64,000 bases of DNA from DAIOEK01 sp963721445 (GTDB lineage: Bacteria > Chloroflexota > Anaerolineae > Anaerolineales > Anaerolineaceae), in the NCBI GenBank assembly GCA_963721445.1, contig CAVRIZ010000005.1:868001-932000 (forward strand), in the 5' to 3' direction. A program made the translations under genes and the position numbers. Numbering within the stretch: the first letter of the stretch is position 1; every line of letters starts with the position of its first letter. Under the pieces are notes generated by a model. The model searched no databases. It was not told where the DNA came from and saw only the letters and a program-made list of their open reading frames with translations. Shown here one piece after another: positions 44,573 through 53,686 of the stretch.

Positions 44573-45118
44573 TTATGCCTTATCTGTCAGGTGAGGTTGG
44601 TTCCCAAAGGTCTGCCAATGGATGCGGGTTGGATCATACTGAGAACGGGATTCTTTTTCGACGGCCGGGTATCCCAGATAGATCAAACTTAACGGTATGA
44701 CGCTCCTGGGTAGTGACAGCGCTTTGCTTACCGCATTCTTGAAAAGAAAAACCGGGTGGATGCCAATCCATACTGAAGCCAATCCCATTTCGGACGCCGC
44801 CAGTAATATGTTTTCGGTGGCTGCACTGCAATCCTGCACCCAGAATAAACGACTGGTAGGATTCCGGGTTATTCCCAGGTTTCCACAGACAGCGATCGCC
44901 GCAGGCACGTGATATCCACTGTAGGGTGTGGCTTTACGGAGTTCGGCCAATCTTTCGGCGTCGGTGACCACCACGAATTCCCAGGGTTTGGTGTTCATCG
45001 CGGACGGGGCAGCCATGCCAGCCTGAAGTAATAAGTCCAATTTTTCAGCCTCAATTGGTGTATCCAGGTATTTGCGGATGCTTCTCCTGCGAAAGATAAA
45101 ATTTAATCGTTGATCCAT
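44573..45118 (-). CDS. Nitroreductase family FMN protein
   Basis: A 181-aa NAD(P)H-dependent flavoprotein. ATG 45118 follows GGAGG; a GTG three codons earlier is less suitable. RRRSIRKYLDTPIEAEKLDLLLQAGMAAPSAMNTKPWEFVVV is the FMN-binding signature; AATENILLAASEMGLASVWIGIHP is the second conserved block. Substrate unknown (quinones, nitroaromatics or flavin). Confidence 0.92.
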   Translation of the reverse strand: MDQRLNFIFRRRSIRKYLDTPIEAEKLDLLLQAGMAAPSAMNTKPWEFVVVTDAERLAELRKATPYSGYHVPAAIAVCGNLGITRNPTSRLFWVQDCSAATENILLAASEMGLASVWIGIHPVFLFKNAVSKALSLPRSVIPLSLIYLGYPAVEKESRSQYDPTRIHWQTFGNQPHLTDKA

Positions 45119-45204
45119 GTTAATCACCTCCAGAGAACATATTAACGGCGAGTTCCACTAAACTGATATATGATTATAGCTATAAACGGACTCTGGAGGT
45201 TGGG

Positions 45205-45975
45205 ATGATTGGTGCAATTGCCGGGGATATGATAGGCAGTATTTATGAGTTTAATCCGATCAAAAGGATGGATTTTCCTTTATTCCAACCTTTGTCCACC
45301 TTCACCGATGATAGCGTCCTGTCTATCGCTTTAGCGGAGAGCATCCTCACCGGGCAACCATACCTGGATATCATGCTCAAGTACGTCCAGCGTTACCCTG
45401 GCGCCGGGTATGGTGGACGATTTCAAGGCTGGATATCCGGTGTTGACCATCAGCCCTATAACAGCTACGGGAACGGCGCGGCTATGCGAATCAGCCCGGT
45501 CGGATACGCCTACTCAACACTTGAAGTGGTCTTAAAGGAAGCGGAAAAAGCGACTGTAATCACCCATAATCACCCGGAAGGGGTTAAAGGTGGATTAGCC
45601 ACTGCCGCAGCGATCTTCCTGGCACGGAAGGGAAACTCGAAGGAAATCATCAAAACCTATATTCAATCGAATTTCCAGTATGATCTGGAACGAAAATTGG
45701 ATGATATCCGCCCCACTTATGGATTTGATGAAACTTGCCAGGGCACCGTCCCGCAGGCGATCATCGCCTTCCTCAAATCAAACTCCTATGAGCGGGCGAT
45801 TCGGTTGGCTATTTCCCTGGGCGGTGATGCAGACACGCTGGCCTGTATCACCGGGGGAATCGCCCAGGCTTTTTATGGCGGGATATCCACTGAGATCGAG
45901 ATGGAAGTGTATAACCGGTTGGATGAATATTTGGCAAAAGTGGTTCGAGAATTTACAGAAAAATTCCCTTACTGA
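45205..45975 (+). CDS. ADP-ribosylglycohydrolase (DraG-like) family protein
   Basis: A 256-aa all-helical hydrolase. Metal-binding motifs are GAIAGDMIGSIYEF, FTDDSVLSIALAES and, at the C-terminus, LGGDADTLACITGGIAQAFYG. NGAAMRISPVGYAY is the substrate-loop signature. It would remove ADP-ribose from proteins, nucleic acids or small molecules. ATG 45205 follows GGAGG. No ADP-ribosyltransferase gene is adjacent. Confidence 0.92.
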   Translation: MIGAIAGDMIGSIYEFNPIKRMDFPLFQPLSTFTDDSVLSIALAESILTGQPYLDIMLKYVQRYPGAGYGGRFQGWISGVDHQPYNSYGNGAAMRISPVGYAYSTLEVVLKEAEKATVITHNHPEGVKGGLATAAAIFLARKGNSKEIIKTYIQSNFQYDLERKLDDIRPTYGFDETCQGTVPQAIIAFLKSNSYERAIRLAISLGGDADTLACITGGIAQAFYGGISTEIEMEVYNRLDEYLAKVVREFTEKFPY

Positions 45976-45981
45976 GAGTGA

Positions 45982-46980
45982 TCACCCGGCTGATAGTACC
46001 GAATACGCCTGCACCGTTACCCACGGATTCATTTTTATTTTGCTGACGGGTCCCCAGTCCACCAGGCAGGGCGACCTTGCACCCTGCGCGGTATGATAAA
46101 AGCGTGTTTCGGCAGGGAATCCACCATCCGAAAGTTGCTTCGAAGCCAGCACCTGAATCGCTTTCGCACAGCGCGGATCATCCAGAGAATCCATTTCAAG
46201 CATTGCACCCAGGCCTGCCAGGATATCATAATGCCAGTAAACCGGATAATGGAGTTGGGTAAAACTGCGGGTAATAATCGAACCATCCGTTTGCCGTAAA
46301 AACAATTGACGTTTTAAGAAGACTTCTCTGGCTTTCTCAGCCGCCCGCTTTGCTTTCACGTCAGCCGAAATTAATCCATATTGCCATAAAGCCCTCATGG
46401 GCAGTAGCGTTTCCATAAACGATGAGTGGTGCGCGGTCGGAGCAACATCACAATTCCAACCCCCGTCCGACCACTGCCGTTCCTGGAGTATGTGAGCCAA
46501 GACCGGCCACACGTCAGGTCGCAATCCCAGACGGATCAAGCTTAGGAGGGCGTTGCCTTCCATTGATCCGCAGGAACGGATCGGAAATCCACCTGCCCGT
46601 TTGGTGCGATTTTCAACTTCCAGCCGGCGTCCTTTACCCAGGATCCAATTGACCACTTGATCTGCCAATGGTAGTAAATCCGGATCAGCGGTCGGATATG
46701 CCAGGTCCGCCAGGGAGGCCAGGGTCCAGTGAGCCCCTCGCCACTTTTGATACGGATGGAGAGGGATCTTCCCGTCTGAATCTCGCCCGGAAAGTAAGGT
46801 TTTGACCCTGTCTGATCGTCGAATGGACTCTTGCAGCGTTTTAATGCTTTGAGAATTTAAGGTTTCTTTCTGCCATTGCGTCCGGATCTTATATTGTATG
46901 GACGGCTCGAGTAAGGAAAGGAGAACATCGATCAATCCTTGATCGATTATTGTGGTGTTAATCACCGTTGGAGACCCCAC
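45982..46980 (-). CDS. Prenyltransferase/squalene-cyclase-like repeat protein
   Basis: A 332-aa alpha/alpha-toroid protein. Repeats with QW-like motifs are visible: ERQWSDGGWNCDVAPTAHHSSFMETLLPM and ASKQLSDGGFPAETRFYH. It lacks an evident DxDD cyclase motif, so it is a repeat-fold relative rather than a clear cyclase. GTG 46980 is assigned; GTG 46965 overlaps the upstream stop by 4 nt (GTGA) and is equally plausible. Operon with the phosphoribosyltransferase gene. Confidence 0.78.
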   Translation of the reverse strand: MGSPTVINTTIIDQGLIDVLLSLLEPSIQYKIRTQWQKETLNSQSIKTLQESIRRSDRVKTLLSGRDSDGKIPLHPYQKWRGAHWTLASLADLAYPTADPDLLPLADQVVNWILGKGRRLEVENRTKRAGGFPIRSCGSMEGNALLSLIRLGLRPDVWPVLAHILQERQWSDGGWNCDVAPTAHHSSFMETLLPMRALWQYGLISADVKAKRAAEKAREVFLKRQLFLRQTDGSIITRSFTQLHYPVYWHYDILAGLGAMLEMDSLDDPRCAKAIQVLASKQLSDGGFPAETRFYHTAQGARSPCLVDWGPVSKIKMNPWVTVQAYSVLSAG

Positions 46981-47468
46981 CCCCCGACACGAAAATCACG
47001 GTCGCGGTCCATCTCCCAGGGATAGACAATATAGACATCGGTAGTCGCTGCAAAATAATCGGGTTGCCCGGGTTTAAATAGATTCCGGTAGGGATTGAAA
47101 TGCAACACGCACGAAAATGGGGTTCCCCCTGCTACTGCTACCCGATTTTTTACCGCCGTACTGGTCCTGCCTGATCCCCAGACATCATCCACAATGAGCA
47201 CCCGTTTAGACCGTAATAGCTCATCAGCAGGGAACTGCATAAAATTTGGCCATGACATCAGATTCTTAGCCTGCATTTCCATGGTTGCGGGAAAGTCCAC
47301 TGCCGCGGTCAATACCTGTGGGATCTGTAATGCCTCAGCGAGCATTCCTCCGGGTACAATTCCCCCCCGGGTGATCATCAAGATCACCTGAAATTCACCT
47401 TCCAGTTGTGGTAATAAATGGTCGATCAGGGTTTCAACATCATCCCAGGAGAGAGCTTCCTTACGCAT
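46962..47468 (-). CDS. Phosphoribosyltransferase (type I PRTase)
   Basis: A 168-aa enzyme. The PRPP-binding loop is RVLIVDDVWGSGRTST, and an upstream ITRGGIVPGGMLAEAL supplies the pyrophosphate loop. Its size and DDVWGSGRT motif resemble the hypoxanthine/xanthine-type bacterial and archaeal PRTases. It may salvage a purine base. ATG 47468 follows AGG. It is downstream of priA's gene end by about 35 bp on the opposite side of the intergenic gap and is read in the same direction. Confidence 0.87.
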   Translation of the reverse strand: MRKEALSWDDVETLIDHLLPQLEGEFQVILMITRGGIVPGGMLAEALQIPQVLTAAVDFPATMEMQAKNLMSWPNFMQFPADELLRSKRVLIVDDVWGSGRTSTAVKNRVAVAGGTPFSCVLHFNPYRNLFKPGQPDYFAATTDVYIVYPWEMDRDRDFRVGGWGLQR

Positions 47469-47503
47469 AAGACCTACCTGAAAACGTCAAATTTACACGG
47501 TCA

Positions 47504-50014
47504 TTATAGCAGATTCAATGGATCGACTTCGACCCGCCAGGGGACCAATTCCAGTCGATGCTTTTGGAAAACGGGCAGCATGTCCCCACCACGGACTATG
47601 ATCTGCCAGCGGAAGTGTCCCCGGATCTTTTCGTAGAAGCAGGGCGTTGGACCGATGATCTCCGTACGTGACGAGCCGCTTTCGGCGATCCACCCCTTTA
47701 ATCTGGTTGCCAATTCAGCCGCTTTCTGTTGCGCCAACTGAGAACTAAGTTCGCGAATTTCAAATTTAACCAACTGGGCATAAGGTGGATAACCTAACTC
47801 GCGGCGGTGTTCCAGCTCGGTATGATAAAACTGCTCGTAATCTTGGTTTTTTGCAGCCAGGATCACCGGGTTGTCGGGTTGATAGGTCTGGAGAATTACC
47901 TGTCCGTTATCCACACCACGACCAGCCCGCCCAGTTACCTGGGTAATTAATTGGTACGTTCGTTCTGCCGCACGATAATCAGGCATGTTCAAGCCAATAT
48001 CTGCCAATACCAGCCCAACCAAAGTCACGTGCGGAAAATCAAGTCCCTTGGCAATCATCTGCGTGCCGACCAGGATATCGTAGTTATGGTTTCGGAAGTG
48101 GGTAAGGACTATTTCATCCAGGTCCATCTCCGAGCTAGAATCACGATCCCAGCGCAGGATGCGTGCCTCAGGAATTAATCGTTTGACTTCTGTCTCCACC
48201 GTCTCTGTACCAACTCCCACCGGGCGGAAGCTGGTTGATCCACATTTCGGGCAAGACGGTAATTTGGTGCGTTGATATCCACAGGCATGGCATAAATAAT
48301 GACTATCATTTCCATGGGCGGTCAGAGGCAAACTGCAGCGGGGACAGAGAAGGACATACCCGCATTGACGACAAAATATATGGGTTGCTGATCCGCGCCG
48401 GTTCAGGTAAAGAATACTTTGTTGTTTCTTCTGAAAGGTGATTACCAATTCCTGTTGTAACCGCTTACTGAAGATCGAACGATTCCCCTGCTGTAATTCC
48501 TGTTTCATGTCCACGACATGAATCACAGGCAAACGGCCGGGATCGATATTCTGTACTCCTCCAGGGGCAGTGGAGGTTACCCGTTCGGGTAAGCGCAGAA
48601 CTTTCCAACCCTCTTTTCTTGCTTCAGCCAGTTGCGCCACATTTGGTGTGGCAGTGCCTAGAATGCATAAAGCGCCGAGCAATTCAGCATATGACCGGGC
48701 AGTTTGCACCGCATTATAAAATGGGGCTACTTCCGATTGTTGGTAAGAGGAATCGTGGCACTCGTCGATGACGATCAAGCCGATGTTATCCAGCGGTGAG
48801 AACAAAGCGCTACGCGGACCCACGATGATCGGCAGCTTGCCTGTCCGTGCCCGTCGCCAGGTATCATAGCGTTCGCCATCGGTTAAACGGCTATGCACCA
48901 ATCCAACCTGACCCGGGAATCGATGCAAGATGCGTCCGATGGTTTGGGGCGTCAGGGCGATCTCGGGAACCAGCCAGATCACCGTTTTACCCAGTTTCAG
49001 ACAGGATTCAACAGCTCGAAGATACAGCTCTGTCTTTCCTGATCCTGTCACTCCAAACAGGAGGATAGGTTTGACCGGTTCTTTCTGTTCCATTTGGTCC
49101 AAAGATGACGAAATATCTTTCCAGATCGTTGCCTGGGTTGGGGTCAAAACATGTTTTGCGAATGTTTCTGGTTTTATTCGTTCAACCGGATCACGGATCA
49201 CCTCCGATTCCCATAATCGGATGATCTCCGCTTCTGCCAGTGCCTCAAGGTCCGTTGGGTTATATTCAACAGCCAGGTTCGCTCTCAGCCATTGCAGATC
49301 GATCGGTTCAGGATTTTCCGCCAAATATGCTACGATGGCTCTTCTGGCTTCCATCCTCCGTTCGCTCTTGCTGAACAGAGGTGGTTCATTGAATTGGATC
49401 TCTTCGACGGTTGCTGCCAGTTGTATCCGCCGCACCAGTTTGGGGTGGAGGGACGGTCTCGGCAACTGGGATTTTGTGGTCAGGTATCCCAGCTGCACCA
49501 GCCTTCGGGCAGATGGACGCCAATCTATTCTCGGAAAAGCCGCATCCAATTGCCTGGTTCGAAGGTTACCAGCTTGACTAGCCAGTTGGAGAATGCGGTA
49601 TTGAATCGGTTTCAGGTCTTTTGGGATTTCTTTTGTTGTTACTGTATAGGTAATCTCCGCCTGTTTGCTTAACCCTGGCAGAAGCAGCAGGTCAACACAC
49701 TGGCTGACGGTGTTGAGCGAGTTTTTTTCCATCCAGAAAGCCAGTCGGAGCTGATCACTCGTTAACACTGGTTCAGAAAACACCAAATGATGGACAGGTT
49801 TGGTCTCGACTACCATCGGTTCATCGGGGCATTCAACTACAATGCCCTGCACCAACTGCGATCCAAATGGAACTTCCACAAGGCAGCCAGCCTGGATATG
49901 AGAAATCAATTCATCTGGTACATGGTAATCAAATGTGCCCGAGACTTGCGGCACATTGACACTGACCCGAACAAATTTATGAATGGCTGGTTTCGATGGC
50001 ATATCCAATTTCAA
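47504..50014 (-). CDS. priA: Primosomal replication-restart helicase PriA
   Basis: An 836-aa replication-restart helicase. The N-terminal 3'-end-binding domain has VNVPQVSGTFDYHVP. Walker A is LLFGVTGSGKTELYLRA, DEAH-type Walker B is LIVIDECHDSSYQQSE, and helicase motif III is LGTATPN. The Zn insert shows CRQCGYVLLCPRCSLPL and CHACGYQRTKLPSCPKCGS. Motif VI is QVTGRAGRG. Start is TTG 50014, overlapping the CorC stop (TTGA), or ATG 50002. It restarts stalled forks by loading the replicative helicase. Confidence 0.95.
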   Translation of the reverse strand: MKLDMPSKPAIHKFVRVSVNVPQVSGTFDYHVPDELISHIQAGCLVEVPFGSQLVQGIVVECPDEPMVVETKPVHHLVFSEPVLTSDQLRLAFWMEKNSLNTVSQCVDLLLLPGLSKQAEITYTVTTKEIPKDLKPIQYRILQLASQAGNLRTRQLDAAFPRIDWRPSARRLVQLGYLTTKSQLPRPSLHPKLVRRIQLAATVEEIQFNEPPLFSKSERRMEARRAIVAYLAENPEPIDLQWLRANLAVEYNPTDLEALAEAEIIRLWESEVIRDPVERIKPETFAKHVLTPTQATIWKDISSSLDQMEQKEPVKPILLFGVTGSGKTELYLRAVESCLKLGKTVIWLVPEIALTPQTIGRILHRFPGQVGLVHSRLTDGERYDTWRRARTGKLPIIVGPRSALFSPLDNIGLIVIDECHDSSYQQSEVAPFYNAVQTARSYAELLGALCILGTATPNVAQLAEARKEGWKVLRLPERVTSTAPGGVQNIDPGRLPVIHVVDMKQELQQGNRSIFSKRLQQELVITFQKKQQSILYLNRRGSATHIFCRQCGYVLLCPRCSLPLTAHGNDSHYLCHACGYQRTKLPSCPKCGSTSFRPVGVGTETVETEVKRLIPEARILRWDRDSSSEMDLDEIVLTHFRNHNYDILVGTQMIAKGLDFPHVTLVGLVLADIGLNMPDYRAAERTYQLITQVTGRAGRGVDNGQVILQTYQPDNPVILAAKNQDYEQFYHTELEHRRELGYPPYAQLVKFEIRELSSQLAQQKAAELATRLKGWIAESGSSRTEIIGPTPCFYEKIRGHFRWQIIVRGGDMLPVFQKHRLELVPWRVEVDPLNLL

Positions 50015-51345
50015 ATCTTCTTGTCCACGCCGGTGATCATTACCTGGGTAATCCGCAATCGATCCATGCTGTAGACGCTCAATCTCACACCAGATTCGGT
50101 GTCATCAACAATATCCCCCTTCCGCGGGATCCGGCCAAGTCTGCCGAGAATAAAGCCGGCAACTGTATCATAGTTCGGATCGTGAAGATGGATCCCCAAA
50201 TGGTCATTCAGATCATTCATTAAAGTAAGACCGTCCACTAGAGTCTCTCCAGTGGAGACACTTTGGATGGATGGCTCTGTTGATTCAAACGAATCCCGAT
50301 AATCACCCATGATCTCTTCGACCAGATCTTCCAATGTTACCAGTCCGGCAGTTCCTCCAAATTCATCAACTACAATAGCCAGGTGTTGGCGCGTTGCCCT
50401 GAATTGGTTTAAAAGATCGTTGACAGAGATCGTCTCAGGAACAAATAAGACCTCCCGTGCCAGGTCACCAGCACTGACATCTCTTTGAGCAGGTTGCTGT
50501 AATACCTGGATCACATCTCTGACATGCAACACACCTGTGATCTGGTCGATGCTCTCTGTATACACAGGCAGTTTTGAAACATGGTGCTCTGAGAACGTTT
50601 TGAGGATTTTATCCAGATCATCCGAGGATTCAAGCGCAATGATCTCTGTCCGTGGAATGCTGACCTGGCGCACGACCATCCCGCCAAAATCAATCACCGC
50701 GGATAGCATGTCTCGTTCTTTTTCTTCAATTACGCCTTCCATCTCAGGACCGCTTATCATTACTTTCATCTCATCCAACGACATACTTGATGGATGGGTG
50801 TCGTGAGCATCAATACCAAAAAGCGTTAACACAAAACGAGCGGTGCCTTCCAATAAATTAATAAAATGCCTGAATATATAAATAAATACCCGCATCCAGG
50901 GTGCAGATAATAAGGCAAACCGTTCCGGAGAGCGAAGAACCGCGACTTTTGGAACCAGTTCTCCGAATACAACCTGCAATCCGGTCGCGATGAGCAGACC
51001 AAGCAGGATAGGTAGTGCCTGCAATATTTTTTCCAGGTACGCGAAATTCGGTAGTAATTGGATCCGTTGAAATATCGGTGCGAAAATGGCTGAAAACGTA
51101 TTTTCACTCAACGCGCCCACAACCAGATTGATCAGAGTAATAGCTACCTGATTGGCAGCAATCAAACGGTCTCGTGATGATGGATCTTCCAGCCAGGTTC
51201 GCACAATCTGGAGAGCTTTGGAATCTTTCTCACCAAGTGTTTCCAACCGGGAGCGGCGAGACGCTACTGCCGCATATTCCACGGCAACGAAGAATGCATT
51301 CATACCAATACATAGGATAATGATGAGAAAATTTAATACGATCAT
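50011..51345 (-). CDS. CNNM/CBS/CorC_HlyC transporter-associated protein
   Basis: A 444-aa protein. The CNNM membrane domain (about 1-190) has the start IVLNFLIIILCIGMNAFFVAVEYA and VVFGELVPKVAVLRSPE. Two CBS domains follow (VSIPRTEIIALESSDD; HLAIVVDEFGGTAGLVTLEDLVEEIMGDYRD). The C-terminal CorC_HlyC domain ends at GVRLSVYSMDRLRI. Family members export or sense Mg2+/Co2+. It overlaps the MEMO-like gene by 4 nt and priA by 4 nt. Confidence 0.92.
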   Translation of the reverse strand: MIVLNFLIIILCIGMNAFFVAVEYAAVASRRSRLETLGEKDSKALQIVRTWLEDPSSRDRLIAANQVAITLINLVVGALSENTFSAIFAPIFQRIQLLPNFAYLEKILQALPILLGLLIATGLQVVFGELVPKVAVLRSPERFALLSAPWMRVFIYIFRHFINLLEGTARFVLTLFGIDAHDTHPSSMSLDEMKVMISGPEMEGVIEEKERDMLSAVIDFGGMVVRQVSIPRTEIIALESSDDLDKILKTFSEHHVSKLPVYTESIDQITGVLHVRDVIQVLQQPAQRDVSAGDLAREVLFVPETISVNDLLNQFRATRQHLAIVVDEFGGTAGLVTLEDLVEEIMGDYRDSFESTEPSIQSVSTGETLVDGLTLMNDLNDHLGIHLHDPNYDTVAGFILGRLGRIPRKGDIVDDTESGVRLSVYSMDRLRITQVMITGVDKKI

Positions 51346-52178
51346 GAGTCCGCCAGTATTGCCACAGCTCCGTAACCTACAACAGATGTGTAATCCCCGG
51401 TGATAGCACCAGAGGTCGATTGATTCAATAATACAGCATTATTCGCGCCGAGCAGGCAACAACAATCGATGACCGCGGATACAGCACCAAGCCCACAGGC
51501 GAACCCTCCATCTCGCAGTTCTAAATCGTACATCTGCTCTGGAGACAGGGCTGTGATCGCCTGCAACATATTATGATCCAATTGTTCTGCGATCCGTTGT
51601 GAATAAAAATGGGATAGATCGGTACTGGCAATTAATACAAATCTTTTACCCCTAAGAATTGTCGACAATGCGATTCCAAGCGATCTGATTTCCATTCTGG
51701 TCTGGGATTTGACCATAATAGGCAGAAATCGGTAGGTATGGGTATATATTCGCTGAATGAAAGGTAATTCGATCTCCAACGAATGCTCAGGATCGAAAGA
51801 AATGGCGTTCAGAGAGGATATTCCTTGCGCTATCAAGGATTGATTTGTTTCCGCTACCAGCTCTTTGTCCACCGGAATCACCCCCAGGGGAGTGGCATAC
51901 GCATCATGGCTGGTGATTAAAAAGTTATCTCGATAGGGATGATGCATGGGAGACACGATTACCACTATGTCGGGTTTTTCGTTTTTGATCGCGGCAAACC
52001 CATAACCCGCAACCCGGCCAGAATAACGGTGCCCGGCGTGTGGAACTACTATCCCAAGGAGCTTGCCTTTAAGTTGTGGCAATTTCGCCTCACTGATATA
52101 GCCATCTACATCGTGGGCTAGTTCCACAGGATCACCAGAATACCATTGGCCGGCAATTGGAGAAGGTCGAACGTCCAT
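51342..52178 (-). CDS. MEMO-like (AmmeMemoRadiSam system protein B) family protein
   Basis: A 278-aa protein. ATG 52178 (MDVRPSPIAGQWYSG) follows GGAAAG. The MEMO core is GIVVPHAGHRYSGRVAGYGFAA, followed by SPMHHPYRDNFLIT, LEIELPFIQRIY and LIASTDLSHFYS. The metal-ligand His residues of the dioxygenase-like fold are present in HAGHRYSG, SPMHHPY and DLSHF. The usual AMMECR1 and radical SAM partners are not adjacent. Coupled to CorC by a 4-nt overlap. Confidence 0.88.
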   Translation of the reverse strand: MDVRPSPIAGQWYSGDPVELAHDVDGYISEAKLPQLKGKLLGIVVPHAGHRYSGRVAGYGFAAIKNEKPDIVVIVSPMHHPYRDNFLITSHDAYATPLGVIPVDKELVAETNQSLIAQGISSLNAISFDPEHSLEIELPFIQRIYTHTYRFLPIMVKSQTRMEIRSLGIALSTILRGKRFVLIASTDLSHFYSQRIAEQLDHNMLQAITALSPEQMYDLELRDGGFACGLGAVSAVIDCCCLLGANNAVLLNQSTSGAITGDYTSVVGYGAVAILADS

Positions 52179-52257
52179 AATTTCACTTTCCAACCCACGG
52201 AACGTTTGGGTTTTTCTATCTCTATTTTAACATTCTATCTGAATGAAATGCAAAAAG

Positions 52258-52283
52258 AGGATCCAGAATATTGAATGGATCCT
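52258..52283 (-). terminator. Rho-independent terminator after the LysM/M23 gene
   Basis: AGGATCCA (52258-52265) pairs with TGGATCCT (52276-52283), and the minus strand continues CTTTTTG. It lies 22 bp past the stop. Confidence 0.87.
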
Positions 52284-52304
52284 CCTGTCTGATTTTTTAC
52301 CCGT

Positions 52305-53525
52305 TTAGTATAAGTAATCTTTTGGATTTACTTTTCCGCCAGAATCACTCATCATCTCAAAATGAAGATGTGATCCACTGGAACGTCCGGTGCTTCCCAT
52401 CAGTGCAATGGTCTGACCCTGGTTGATCCACTCACCACAACCAGCATAAATTTCACTCAAGTGGGCATAAAGAGATTGCCAGCCGTTGCCATGATCGATC
52501 ACGACCATGTAGCCATAACCCCAATCATTCCACCCTGAATACACAACCACACCACTGTCTGTGGCATATATTGGATTGCCTGTTTCACCATTTAGATCAA
52601 TTCCAAAGTGGTTTGTCTGAGGTGAATAATCAAAACCGGAGAGGGTATGGTCCGCGGTAGGCCAGATGAAACTACCGGTTCCAACCGGTCCATCAGTTAC
52701 CGGTCCACAGGAACCAGCACCCAAAACCTTGGCAACACTTGGGTCATCCCTCGTAATTCTCGGCGCACTCCAATTGACAAATTCACGAATTCCACCGGGA
52801 ACGATCAACCAGGTGTCAGGTTTGATATTAGGGTGAGCGAAATCGCCAATCTCTTCTGCTTTTAATTTATTTGGAGGATAGTTGATGATGTCTTCAGGAG
52901 TGACTTTGTAATACTCAGACACACCATTCAAACCCTCACCAGCGCTCCACTTATGGTACGTACCATCGATGGGTAAGATGTTTAGCACTTCACCCGGTTT
53001 CAGGAAACTCGGGTTATCCAGGAGGGTGAAATAATTGCCCCATAATACGGTCTGAGGCTTTAAGCCAAACTTTTCAGCAATCCCAAAAATGGTATCGCCC
53101 TCTTGAACGGTGTATTTTTCAATTTCTTCCCGGGGTCGGGTGGGGATATTTGTGTGCAGCAAGGCTAATCGCGGTATCCCATTGGCATTCGCGACTTCGT
53201 GAAAAGTGCTCAAATCTGGCGCAGAGACATTCAGCGTGACCGTGGGAGTGACTCCAGCCTGAAATCCAGCGGATACACCCCCGGATTTTGCGTCACGTCC
53301 ACCCAGGAAACCCTTCAACGCCAGACCAACTGCTACTAGTAAAACTACTGTTACGATGCCCGCCACTATGCGGTAGATCGGATTTCGGAATCCCAAAAGA
53401 TCATCTATCGGTTTGACCGAGGATGGGGTGATCTCTTGTTTGATGATTTCGGGGGATGGATGGTCCAGTTCAGGACCATCCTTCAGAGGATCGAAGCCTC
53501 TGTTTTCTTTGTTCATTTGGGACAT
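52305..53525 (-). CDS. LysM and M23 peptidase cell-wall protein
   Basis: A 406-aa protein. ATG 53525 (MSQMNKENRGF) follows GGAG. A single membrane helix (RIVAGIVTVVLLVAVGLAL) anchors it. A LysM domain (YTVQEGDTIFGIAEKFGLKPQTVLWGN) binds glycan; a second LysM-like segment (YYKVTPEDIINYPPN) follows. The C-terminal M23 domain shows HFGIDLNGETGNPIYATDSGVV, ValValIleAspHGNGW-type VVIDHGNGWQSLYAHL and GSHLHFEM, with the zinc ligands His, Asp, His. It cleaves or organises peptidoglycan cross-links. Confidence 0.93.
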   Translation of the reverse strand: MSQMNKENRGFDPLKDGPELDHPSPEIIKQEITPSSVKPIDDLLGFRNPIYRIVAGIVTVVLLVAVGLALKGFLGGRDAKSGGVSAGFQAGVTPTVTLNVSAPDLSTFHEVANANGIPRLALLHTNIPTRPREEIEKYTVQEGDTIFGIAEKFGLKPQTVLWGNYFTLLDNPSFLKPGEVLNILPIDGTYHKWSAGEGLNGVSEYYKVTPEDIINYPPNKLKAEEIGDFAHPNIKPDTWLIVPGGIREFVNWSAPRITRDDPSVAKVLGAGSCGPVTDGPVGTGSFIWPTADHTLSGFDYSPQTNHFGIDLNGETGNPIYATDSGVVVYSGWNDWGYGYMVVIDHGNGWQSLYAHLSEIYAGCGEWINQGQTIALMGSTGRSSGSHLHFEMMSDSGGKVNPKDYLY

Positions 53526-53686
53526 TCTTGCTCCGCCGGTGACTATAACACAGCCAATTGGAATGGTCAACCCTGATTTGGATAAATTGGACTGTGATTA
53601 GCCAATTCAAATTTCCACCGGGTTTTACCGGAATACTCTTCCAGCTGTCAAATGATAAAGCTGATGAACGTAATTCTGGTTATGTT

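Noticed and set aside
45982..46980. Squalene-hopene cyclase
   Set aside because: The protein is about half the usual cyclase length and no DxDD motif is visible; only the repeat fold is supported.
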